NCBI GenBank assembly: GCA_932294295.1
Contig: OW028579.1
Location: 4,311,370 to 4,375,369, forward strand
Origin: Alitta virens
Lineage: Eukaryota > Annelida > Polychaeta > Phyllodocida > Nereididae
DNA: 64,000 nucleotides
Reading direction: 5' to 3'
This document shows positions 13,001 through 22,647 of this stretch, piece by piece. The notes beneath the pieces were generated by a model. That model saw nothing but the letters and a program-made list of their open reading frames with translations, was not told the DNA's origin and ran no database searches. Position numbers and translations under genes: made by a program. The number at the start of each line of letters is the position of its first letter. The stretch's first letter is position 1.

Positions 13001-14579
13001 GCTAGAACTTCAATCTTGTGAAATATTTGATAAAACTTAAGTTTTAATGGACGCCAAATATGGGCATAGATTCGGGTCCGCTATACTGCACTAAACCCAA
13101 ATGGGTTAGATACCATGCATGGTAGTGTCTTTGATTAGGATTTGTATGCAGGTTATCATTTCTATCCTGACATTTTAGTGAAATACATTTTTTGGGTACT
13201 TTCTTTCATTTTTAAGGCCACGATGTATAATCAAAATATTTTTAGGCTCAATTATAATGTAAGACTTTTTTTGCAGAAAATATGACGATGCTTTGGAATT
13301 TCACCGTCAAGCTCTTGTTTTGTCACCTCTTAATCCTTCTACGTTATCTGCGATGGGTTATGTTAATGTCCTAATGGGTAATCCTAGTGCAGCAGTGGAC
13401 TACTTCCATCAGGTTAGTTGTGTGTTTTATGGATAATGTTCTAGTGATTGCTCTCCTTATCTTAAGTTCTGAGTGGTGTCATCCCTACCTAGAAAAATTG
13501 CAAATCTTCGCCACTGTAGGATGTGACTTGACTGTCTGATTAAAGGATTAAGAGGCTTTTTCGACATAAAGGTATTTATTATTTGACAAGTTGTGTTTTA
13601 ATATTTGTGTATTGTTTGACAGGCTCTCGGACTACGAAGAGACGACACGTTTTCAACAACGATGCTGGGTCATGCAATCGAAGAACTTCTATCAGAAATG
13701 CCTCCGTGTGAAGGTGAGAATGCAATTTAACTGCTACTGAATACTACTGAATAACCGAGAAGTGATATTGAATTGTGCAGGGATGTGATTTTTCAGTTTT
13801 TTTCCGGGAATATGTTTTTTTTGGCATGTGAAATTGACCCTCGTGATTCATACAAATTCAATTTTTTTCTTTCTTAATTTGGGGGGGGGGGGGGAGGAGG
13901 AGTTTTCAGCCTTATTATACCATGCAAGTATCATGATTTCAGGGTAAGTATAGTGTGACTCAAGGTTGCAGACACAAGAAGTCTTGCCTTGTAATACCTA
14001 GAAGTTGCCCCTCAGATAGCTTGAAATGTCGTTATTTTGGTTATTTGTTAAACAATTTTCCCGGGGGGAGGGGGGCATCCCTGCGGACCCCCTTTACTGA
14101 TCCTGACATTTTCATGATTTTTCATCAATGATCAATCACATCCCTGATTGTGATACATTAATATCACCGTTGTCGAAAAGTGTAATCAACCGGTAGTGAT
14201 TATCTTTGGCATATGTTGCGATGAAATCATTGGACATAGTCTGTTGTTGTGCACGTACATTATAAATGTCGGGTTATTTGCCTACCATCATGTGCCATGC
14301 CATTGTGCCAGTTTTGTCTCATTGAATAAAGTCCTTTGATCATTATGGATAAATAAATAATTTTACTTCCTTCTCATTCCAGGTGTCCCAGATGAGTTGC
14401 CTATTTACACATACGATGGAAAACTGGACATATCGCAATCCTCTACATCAGAATTAGAACCTGCGCAATTATCTTTGTCTCAATTAGACTCTATGACCGA
14501 CAGTGTGGCTTCAGAAAAAGACATTTCACTTGCCGACAGTAGTAATATGGCAATAGACACAGACATGGAAGAAGGATAG
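7014..14579 (+). CDS. CDC16: Cell division cycle protein 16 / APC subunit 6, 17 exons, 603 aa
   Basis: CDC16 is a TPR scaffold subunit of the anaphase-promoting complex (APC/C), the ubiquitin ligase that drives mitotic exit. The exons are 7014-7091, 7359-7413, 7780-7877, 8066-8104, 8342-8497, 8693-8819, 9717-9811, 9929-10062, 10159-10238, 10522-10571, 10689-10759, 10917-11042, 11348-11500, 12471-12596, 13277-13412, 13623-13713 and 14383-14579. Every junction is GT-AG and in phase, giving 1812 nt. Diagnostic blocks are LFWADKIVAL, YNCDFT, KATTLDRVYGPAWLAFGHSF, HDQAMAAYFTAAQLMKG, IGLEYGLTNN, FSQALAIAPEDPF, WEPLLNNLGH and ALGLRRDDTFSTTMLGH. These belong to the C-terminal TPR superhelix. The length is close to the roughly 620 aa of vertebrate CDC16. 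The tail after the TPRs is acidic and Ser-rich, as in the family. No lesions were seen. Confidence 0.95.
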
Positions 14580-15449
14580 TGTTTCTAGTAATGATTAATT
14601 TGTAAATATTAATATTTTTATTGTACTTTTTTTTATAAACAAAGAATCCATCAGTACACAACCATAATAATACCTTAACTGCCAATGACCTTAATTGTAT
14701 TGCATAAAAGTTAAAGCTGTATTGTCTGTCAAAATTGCAAGTTTCTAAGACTTTATCAAATAATATTAATATTGCCTAAATACATCAAGACACACTTACT
14801 TTATATCAGCTAGTCAGTCTATCAGGCATTAATTACAAAAAAATAATCATAAATTGTTAACATATTGAATTTTTGATGGCATGAAAAACTCTATATTAAT
14901 TATTGTACTTTAAAGTGAATTGCTGTGCACAAATGAGCATGATATGTATACCTAAGAATATTTATAGAAAACCTTCATAATTATGTGTACTTGTATGCCT
15001 GATGTAAATACAAAATGCATGAATATACATATATATATATATATAAACCTTATAAGGGTCCCACTGTCAATAAACAAAAATGAATGTCATTATTGGAGAC
15101 TTATTTGGCAAAATACACTGACAGTGAATTCTTTATGAAACTGCTTTTTCAGACAGCATGTGAATTTCATCAAATACATTTTGTCAATTTAATTTGAGAG
15201 ATTACTGAACAAATACAGTGTTCTAATTCTGGTTCATTCATAAAAAGTGGCCCGCATCCTTTTTTCTGCTTCATTTGGAAGTCAATTTTGTCAGTCGCTC
15301 CGATTGTCTGTAGATCACTATATATAGTCTCTGTACCATAATTCAGGAATTGCATTCTTCAATTGATGCTCATGCCCATAAAGTGTGTAAAGCTCAGTGA
15401 TAGCCATTAAAGTATAGTTTAAGAAAGCAAATCTTCATATATTCACCGT
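14580..15449. other. CDC16 3' flank, no gene
   Basis: AT-rich sequence between the CDC16 stop codon and the mag-like element. It presumably contains the CDC16 3' UTR. There is an (AT)n run near 15028-15045. No clear consensus poly(A) signal, open frame or RNA gene is visible. Confidence 0.6.
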
Positions 15450-15606
15450 TGTAATAGTTTGTGTTTCCAATACTATCAATAAGCACAGCATGATGCGTTA
15501 AGAGTCCGACATTTTATTTACGAAGAGAACAACTAAATCGCGCATGCGCGCTGCAATGCTAAAAGGCAGACCCAGCGCGCTTAACTAAAATGCGTAACAT
15601 GCGACA
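15450..15606 (-). repeat. 3' LTR of the mag-like element (157 bp)
   Basis: Reads TGTCGCATG...CTATTACA on the minus strand, with the usual TG...CA ends. It matches the 5' LTR copy apart from a few substitutions, one extra A and a 3-bp gap. The minus-strand tract AAAAAAAGGGAGA directly before it is the polypurine primer for plus-strand synthesis. Confidence 0.9.
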
Positions 15607-15653
15607 TCTCCCTTTTTTTAAAAGATAATCATTACTTCAGTATACATGAATAT

Positions 15654-15871
15654 TGTGATGACCCCAGGTCACTGACCTTACTAGGTCAGTGACCGACTTG
15701 ATGCGCACTGGGTGACCCGGACCACGTGACCACGGGGTCTTGGCGGGAATACACCCAGACCACGTCAGTAGCTGAAGAAGCAGACGTTAGACAGGCTGTG
15801 CGGCGGGGCAGGGCAAAATAAAACTTTAAAACTGGAATATTAACACTTTGTCTTTATTGGGGAACCTTACA
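15654..15871 (+). repeat. 5' LTR of gypsy copy 1 (218 bp)
   Basis: TG...CA ends (TGTGATGACC...CCTTACA). It differs from the 3' LTR only in CCACGTC versus CCGCGTC and AATATT versus AAAATT. It holds two inverted AGGTCA palindromes near its start, a CACGTG E-box at 15723-15728, and an AATAAA at 15817-15822 that is the likely poly(A) signal of the R region. Confidence 0.93.
15666..15695. promoter_or_regulatory. Two IR-1 nuclear-receptor-type palindromes in the LTR
   Basis: AGGTCA-C-TGACCT lies at 15666-15678 and AGGTCA-G-TGACCG at 15683-15695. These are inverted hexamer half-sites with a 1-bp spacer, 17 bp apart start to start. The pair is unchanged in the 3' LTR (24434-24463) and in copy 2 (57968-57997). 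IR-1 elements are known sites for RXR heterodimers such as FXR and the ecdysone receptor. Function here is inferred. Confidence 0.6.
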
Positions 15872-15874
15872 AAT

Positions 15875-15897
15875 TGGAGCCCGATGTGGGACTTGAA
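15875..15897 (+). promoter_or_regulatory. Primer-binding site, tRNA-Lys-like (copy 1)
   Basis: It begins TGGAGCCCGATGTGGGAC, 3 nt after the LTR. The second copy (58176) reads TGGCGCCCGATGTGGGACTC. That complements a lysine tRNA 3' end of the type ...CGGGCGCCA, as used by several retroelements. Copy 1 has C-to-A and C-to-T changes. Confidence 0.75.
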
Positions 15898-16180
15898 GAC
15901 TCGATTGTAGGGTTCCCCAATGGACGAAAGACATGGATGACGCATGGACATAAAGAACTTTTTGAAAAAAATAACTTTACGACAGCCACGCTGGATAAAG
16001 GCGTTCGCGACCGCGTGGTCTGGTCAGTTGCAGCGTAACACAGGAACCGTCAGCATCTACATTGAGCGTCAGCAGCATCAACGTTGCGACTTGATAACTT
16101 CAGACTACACGTATCTACAGTTAAGTAGAATTCACACTACAATACTTTATCTTATTTAGTGTGTTTTGCCCCGCCGTACA
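15898..16180 (+). other. Untranslated leader of gypsy copy 1
   Basis: This lies between the primer-binding site and the first gag ATG (16181). It is nearly colinear with the same region of copy 2 (58199-58478). There is no ORF longer than a few dozen codons. It probably holds packaging signals, which cannot be identified by eye. Confidence 0.6.
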
Positions 16181-17570
16181 ATGCTTGCGAAGTTGCGTAG
16201 GAGACCTGGCTTGGTCACAGCCGAGACGAGTGAACCCGCATCGACTCCGGTGCCGGGCCCCTCGCAAACGGCGGATGAGTCAGTTCTACGTGCTTCGGCT
16301 AGGAGTAAAGTAGTGCGAACGCCGGGACGCCCTCGTAGACGAGAGGCCCCGGCGGATAGGACCCCCAGTCCTGGACTCGCAATGGCGAGCCAGGAGAGTA
16401 GGCGGATGACCAGTGATCGAGGGCACCGAAAGGAACCCTCGCCAGCTGGATATGAATCGAATGATTCCTCCGCGTCGACGCCTGTTTCCTCGCCTGAAGG
16501 GCGGCCCCCCGTCGCCGAGCGTGCGGAACCACGTGGCTCGGCCCGGGCTGTCATGGCGGCTGATAGTACTCCGGAAAGGAGTATAGGCTCCTCGAGGTAC
16601 AGGCGGAGAAAGGAAGCAATTCCTCCTAAATATGACGGCCAGGGTACGGCCTTCATTGATCATTTAGACGAGTTTACTCGAGTCGCCACCTTCAATAAGT
16701 GGACAGACGAGGAAAGGTGCTTTCATCTTTGGACCAGCGTCACTGGTCAAGCAAAGCTGAAAATGAGGCCCTTAACTTATCGGGACGATTGGAGAGAGAT
16801 GGTGAGCCAGTTGACGGCCCTGTTCTGCTCAAATCGTGCCCTGGATGCATATAGAAATAAATGGTTTAATGCAAAACGGGGGCCCAGAGATGGACCTCGA
16901 AACGTATGGGTTGTTCTTGTTGGATTTATCCAGGAAAGCGAATCCTGCTTCCACCCCCGCCGAGCAGGAACGCTTTGCAAAAGAGCGTTTCATGGAAACG
17001 GCTGGGTCTACGAGTATGCGATTTTGGTTGGCGGCGTTAAAGCCACCTACACTGCAAGAAGCCATTGATCTGGCGGTGCAGTATGAAGCAGCGTACGAGG
17101 CCATTAAAACGAGCAAGCCTGAAGTCGGGCCGGCTGGCGCTGTCGCCTTGCCTATAATACAGCCCGAGGCTTCGGTGGCTGCTACTACTTCAGCCTCTAC
17201 ACGTGTCGGCCCGCCTTCTGAAAAAGAGGGAGCCATCACGAGGCAAGATCTGAAAGACCTAGTTTATTCTATCATGGGCGAGGTTATGGCTAAGGAGCCT
17301 AAGGGAAAGGTCTACAGCAATACTCGCCGACAAGAGCAGGATTATTCCCCTGAATCACAGAGATGCTACCGGTGCAAAAAGACCGGACATCTCCACAGGA
17401 ACTGCCCTAGGCGTCAAGCCGATGACGATCGCTCTACGAGGAGGGCGTCCAGCAAGGACAGGGAGCACCGGTCAGACAAATACGGTGATAAACGCTCCAA
17501 AGGGCGTAGCGATCGGGGTAAAAAGGGGGGCAAGGATAAAAGGGAGAGGAAGCAGTCGGAAAACGAGTGA
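16181..17570 (+). pseudogene. gag of gypsy copy 1 (frameshifted)
   Basis: Gag forms the intracellular particle. The N-terminal part is Pro/Ser/Arg-rich and disordered. Then comes a retrotransposon-gag helical domain (about residues 155-260; FIDHLDEFTRVATFNKW), then one CCHC zinc knuckle (CYRCKKTGHLHRNC) and a Lys/Arg-rich tail. Compared with copy 2, a run GGGGGCCC near 16878 has one extra G. This shifts the frame after NAKRGP. The second frame continues to TGA at 17568. The end overlaps the pol frame: GAA AAC GAG TGA in gag becomes GAA AAA CGA GTG after a -1 slip, so pol may be made by -1 frameshifting. Confidence 0.9.
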
Positions 17571-19651
17571 GGGTGGAGGAAGTATCCGTCCCGGATCCTT
17601 CACCTGCTGAAAAAGCAGCCCCTCATCCTCCAGAATGTTGGGAAGGGGTAAAAGTGGGACAGCATTGGCCCCAACATGTGGCCATGCAAAACTCGAGTGC
17701 ATCCTGGTATATCACGATCAGTGTAGGAACACGTCACGTGGACCTCTTGATCGATACTGGAGCACAGGTATCACTGCTGAGCAAGCAGGAATATGACGAG
17801 ATACCGGGTGCAAATCGAGAGAAGTTAAGACCTGTGGAAGGCAAAATTTCAGCTGCCAATGGCGGACCTATTAATATTTATGGTAAAGTTGAGCTCACTC
17901 TCTGTTTAGAGAGGATGCTCTATCCTTGTGAATTTTTGGTAGCGGATATCGGAGGTCTCCCTGGTTTATTAGGGATGGACTTCTTGAAGAGACACGGTGC
18001 ATTGTTAATGAGTTCAGTAGGGATGCTGAGACTGGGAGGCGTTGACATTGCGTGTATAGAAGGTCGCCCTGGAAAAACAGGCCGAGCAATTATACACGAA
18101 GACGTCCATATACCAGCTCGCCATGTGTCGCAGGTCTCAGTCAATTTGGTATCCTGGGGCGTATCTGACGGGGGCGACCTCGTATTTGAGTCTTTGCCCA
18201 CGGTTTGCCAGGATTTACACATAATGATACCTAGAGGGCTATTGAAATCCCAATGCTCTGGTGCCCACGTGTGGATAGCCAATCCCACGACTGAGAGTGT
18301 TCATATCGCAAAAGGTCAAGTGGTAGGTCAATTGAGCGAGGTCGAAAAAGTGGATCCACCGAAAACGGTGCATGCTGCTGAGGTCAATCATGAACTCAAG
18401 CGGAAAAACACTGAAACACGACTGCCCGTTCATTTGCAGCCTCTTTTGGACGAAACTGACGATTTGACAGCAGATCAATGGTCAGAGCTCAAAAAGGTCT
18501 TGATGGAGTATGAACATTGCTTTGAGGGAGGTAAATACGGGCTGGGACGTACGAGTCAAGCCACGCACAAAATTGACACGGGTGACAATCGGCCTTTCAA
18601 AGTGCCGGCCCGGAGATTAGGGTGGGCTCAAAGCAAGGCGCTGTCAGACGAAGTGGATAAGATGCTGAGACTCGGAGTGATCGAGCCCAGTAATAGCCCC
18701 TGGTCTAGCCCCCCTGTGTTGGTTGGAGAGAAAGATGGAACTTTCAGGTTTTGTGTGGACTATAGGAAATTGAATTCGTGCACTAAAAAGGATGCTTATC
18801 CTTTGCCACGCATTGATGACTGTTTAGACACTTTATCAGGGGCCAAATGGTTTTGTACCCTGGACCTGTCGTCTGGCTATTGGCAAATAGCCATGGACGA
18901 TAGAGACAAAGAGAAAACCGCATTCACTGCTCCTAGAGGGCATTTTCACTTCACAGTGATGCCCTTTGGAGTCACAAATGGACCAGCTACACTGGAACGT
19001 TTGATGGAGCTAGTGTTAGGAGGACTGGACCTGTCCACTTGTCTATGTTACATGGATGATATAGTGGTACAGGGTTCCACATTCCAGAAGTGTCTAGGTA
19101 ACCTGATAGTTGTACTGAAACACATTAGCCAGGCTGGGTTAAGGCTAAAAGCTAGCAAATGCGAGTTATTTAAGAGTGAGGTCTCCTTTTTGGGGCATGT
19201 GGTTTGTAGAGAGGGAGTGAAACCAGATCCTAAGAAGATAAAGGCGGTGCGAGAGTGGCCAGAACCAACTACAGTACAGGAGGTGCGCTGCTTTGTAGGA
19301 TTCGCATCGTACTATAGGAAGTACGTGCGGGACTTTGCTGGACTAGCAGCACCACTACATGCTCTTACAGCGCACCAGGCCGTCTTTAAATGGGATGAGA
19401 CATGCAGAAACGCTTTTAAAAGGTTAATCAGGGCCCTTACAACTGCACCAATCTTGGTGCTACCTCGTGAAGGTTGCCCTGTCATCTTGGACACGGACGC
19501 CTCTGATCTTGCGATAGGGGGTGTATTGTCGCAAATTATTGAGGGAGAGGAGCGCGTAGTTGCCTACGCCTCGCAGTGTCTGTCTTCATCGCAAAAGCAT
19601 TATTGCACGACATACAAGGAATTGCTAGCTGTGGTCAGCCTCGGCCAGTGA
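17540..19651 (+). pseudogene. pol part 1 of gypsy copy 1: protease, RT, partial RNase H
   Basis: Aspartic protease: DLLIDTGAQVSLLS at about residues 58-71, counted from 17567. Reverse transcriptase: LPRIDDCLDTLSGAKWF, LDLSSGYWQI, then the catalytic CYMDDIVV. The FLGHVV connection follows, then RNase H with its first two acidic residues (VILDTDASDLA; TYKELLAVV). RNase H stops abruptly at about 19636. The distal half (the DHKAL block) is missing, and the frame runs to a TGA at 19651. The pol frame is open from 17540, overlapping gag in the -1 frame. YMDD in place of the commoner YLDD/YIDD is a small oddity. Enzyme activity is doubtful because of the RNase H deletion. Confidence 0.92.
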
Positions 19652-21480
19652 CCACAGTCGGCTCAGGAGAAGCCGAGGAACCCCAGGTGCGAGTGTGTGT
19701 GGCAGGGGCTGGAGAAACGGCTGGAGAACCGGCTGGAGAAACGGCTGGAAAGGGAAACATAAGATCTCTGGATCCAAACTGGATAGAGTCTTTCACCTTG
19801 GAGGAAATACGGTACGCTCAGGGCCAGGATATGGCCATAGCGACCGCCAAGAAGTGGCTAGATGCTGGACAGCGCCCGCCGTATCACGACATTGTCACGC
19901 ACTCGGCCCAGGTGCGGAATATATGGGCCCAGTTCTATTGCTTGAAATTGCAGCGAGGCATCATGTATCGAAGCCACAAGCTGCCTACAGGTGAATTAGT
20001 CAGCCAGATGGTGGCCCCAGCAAGCATCAGACGCAGCATCTTCAACCAGCTTCATACGTCTCGTCTTGGTGGCCATATGGGGATTAACAGCCTCATATCC
20101 AAGTTGAGACGGAGGTTCTATTGGCCTGGCTACAAGGAAGACGTGATACGGTGGATAGGTTGGTGCGATGTGTGTCAGAAGCGGAACCAGGGTGGCCTGA
20201 AAAGGGCTCCCCTGCACCAGGTGCCAGTTGGAATGCCGATGGAAAGAATGGCCATTGATATTATGGGACCATTGCCTGTCACGAAGTCCAATAACAAGTA
20301 TATAGTAGTCGTGGCCGACTACTTTACTAAGTGGACAGAAGCCTTCGCCCTTCCTAATCAAGAGGCTTATACGGTGGCTGATTGCTTGGTAACCAACGTG
20401 ATTTTGCGATTTGGGGCTCCCTATCACTCGCATAGTGACCAAGGGACTAATTTCGAATCGAAATTATTCCAAGAAATGTGCAAAATCTTGGGGATTAATA
20501 AGACCAGGACCACGGCTTATCATCCCCAGAGCGATGGGCTGGTGGAACGCTTTAACAGGTCATTGGGTGACATGCTGTCGAAGCTGGTTAATGACAGGAG
20601 GGATGACTGGGACGACATGCTTCCTTACGTGATGTGTGCTTATCGGGCTACGCCCCATAGATCCACAGATATCACGCCAAATAGGATGATGTTGGGCAGG
20701 GAGGCGATGCTCCCTGTGGACCTGATGTATGGCCACGCTCTCCAGCATAAGCACCACTGTCCAGTGGAGTATGTGGAGTAAATCCGTGATGCCATGGAAG
20801 AGTCCTTTGAGAAGTGCAGGTCGCAGATGAAAAGAGCAGCACAGAAGCAAGCTAAGCACTACAACAGGTTGGCGATGGAGCAGTCATTCCATATTGGAGA
20901 CTGGGTTTTGTTAATTTATCCGCCCCTGGCTAAGCAGAAGTTAGCTTTGAAATTCTTGGGTCCATACAGAGTTACGAGAAAGATGGGAGAAGTCAATTAT
21001 GAAATTGAAGCTCCAGCGACTGGCAAGAAACGCCTCGTTCACATTAATCAGCTCAAGATGTACTTAGCTGAGGTGACTCCAGACGACATGATCCGGATCC
21101 CTGATATTCCATCAGACGATCCGTATTTGGACCCATCACTGTACGAGGACGGAGCAAGTGCGACCCCCCTCGACGAGGGGCGGGATCCGCCCTTGCCCGG
21201 AGAATTGAGTGGTGACGCAGCGCAGCCTTGGTCTGGGCGGCCAGAGCGGGGCGGAGCTGCGGGGACTGGAGGACACAGGGGGCGCGGCTTGCAAACACGT
21301 GGTCCCCTGGACACGAGGAGTTTGACAGATTCGAGTTTGAATCTGGATACGGCTCCTTTTCCGGATTTGGAGCTGCCCTCAGCTCCTTTTCGGGAATTGG
21401 ATCCGGAGGCGGCTCCATTTCTACCAGGTAGGCTGAGGAAGCCACCTGATAGGTTAGGCCACAATGTAGGCTACCAGTAA
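19640..21480 (+). pseudogene. pol part 2 of gypsy copy 1: integrase with GPY/F domain and stop codon
   Basis: After a short Gly/Glu-rich repeat (GETAGEPAGETAG, from 12- to 15-bp DNA repeats) comes the integrase. It has an HHCC zinc module (LHTSRLGGH ... CDVCQ) and a DDE core: MAIDIMGPL, HSDQGTNF, and YHPQSDGLVERFN with the catalytic E. It ends at TAA (20779-20781), where copy 2 has TGG. The same frame resumes at 20782 and encodes the GPY/F module (LKFLGPYRV) and a Pro/Asp-rich tail with repeated LELPSAP-type units. The core looks otherwise sound. The stop makes this copy defective, unless it is a sequence error. Confidence 0.9.
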
Positions 21481-22647
21481 CTTTAAGACTCTGGTTCCTG
21501 CATATCAGAGGGAAATAGCACTTATTGCTTGACTTCTGGCACTTTGTTTTTGAGAATCTAGTGATCACATGTTTATACAATAAATACCAGTTGTAGTTCC
21601 ATTTAGACAATATATAGTTTGATTTTACTTAGTCTTCCCCATGCACATGATTTTTATTTAATTTTTTATTAAGGATTCTCTCAAACACGTAAATGTCGAC
21701 ATTTTAAAGAGGTGCGTCGCAGCAGTCACTTTTCAGTGACTGGACATTTCGTGTACCTGATTCTCATGGACGGAACACGTGGTCGTGTCCTGCAGAGTGG
21801 GTTTTTAGACGTGCCACCCAAATGGTCACTACAAGTGCAGCCCTTTTTGAATAAAAGAGGGAGGAATACTGCAAAGGTAGAATTTGGGCACTGCTGGTTA
21901 AAAGCAGGGGCAAACACGAAATTAGGTAATAAGAATGGGAAAAATGCCTCATAACACTGGTAATATCAGGAAAATAACTTAATTGGCAAGAATTAAGGGC
22001 TGTAGTGGTTATGGAAATGTTTAAATCCCATGGTAAACTTTATATGGCTGGTTGGGTAATCTGGATAGGTCAGCAAAAGGATATAATTTGCTAGACTATG
22101 GTTACAAGGATAAATGGTTATTTTCTCGGAGTATTGTGGTAAAATGATAAGGAATTGGCTATTTTGTCATCATGGAACGTGAAACGTTCCTGATGGTTTG
22201 TTTTCTTTGGCTCACAAAAGTTGCTAAATGACACATTTCTTTCCTAGGAAATTCTCACTTTCTATATTTCCTGAAACTGTGTCACTGCTTCCAGTGACCT
22301 GCATTCATGGAAAATTTCCACTGGCGGAAAAGGTCAACCAAGTTCGAAATTCGAACAGGCACCCCTTTGTACTAATTTTGTCATTTTCGGTGCAGTCCTC
22401 AATTAAGAAATTTTATAGAGGGGGGGGGGGATGAAGGGTCAACTGGTCAACAAGGTGATTAGGGTCACATGACCTGTGATTCTGGTCACCTGACCTGTGA
22501 TTTTAGTCACATGACCAAGAAAGTGCGGCAAAAAGCTGGAGGGAGTGGGGCGCCCTGTCTCACACCTTCTGCAACCAGCGAAGAGAGAACACATAGCCAT
22601 TCGGAAATTTTGAAAGCATAACCACGAGGACTTTCTGCATTTAAAGG
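21481..22647 (+). other. Spacer between integrase and ORF3 of copy 1, with a conserved short frame
   Basis: About 1.17 kb, nearly colinear with 60652-61846 in copy 2. A short frame (21712-21954, 80 codons; core GHFVYLILMDGTRGRV...FLDVPPKWSL) is open in both copies and differs at few residues. Recent common ancestry explains this as well as selection does. There is a G-run at about 22422-22431, then three GTCAC[A/C]TGAC palindromes (see 22464-22515), then the ORF3 leader. It may carry an internal promoter or a splice acceptor for ORF3. Confidence 0.55.
22464..22515. promoter_or_regulatory. Three GTCAC[A/C]TGAC palindromes at 21-bp steps
   Basis: GTCACATGAC lies at 22464, GTCACCTGAC at 22485 and GTCACATGAC at 22506. 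They sit at exact 21-bp intervals, two helical turns. Each contains an E-box-like CANNTG core. Copy 2 keeps all three (61659, 61680, 61692), but the last interval has shrunk to 12 bp. They lie 130-185 bp before the ORF3 ATG. A regulatory role is inferred. Confidence 0.45.

Noticed and set aside
16156..16656. Long minus-strand frames opposite gag (also 58454-58996, 59123-59536)
   Set aside because: They mirror the GC-rich gag coding strand and carry no domain; codon structure supports the plus strand.
21053..21610. Minus-strand frame opposite the integrase tail (also 60194-60781)
   Set aside because: Arises from the repetitive Pro/Asp/Leu-rich tail read backwards; it recurs in both copies only because the copies are related.
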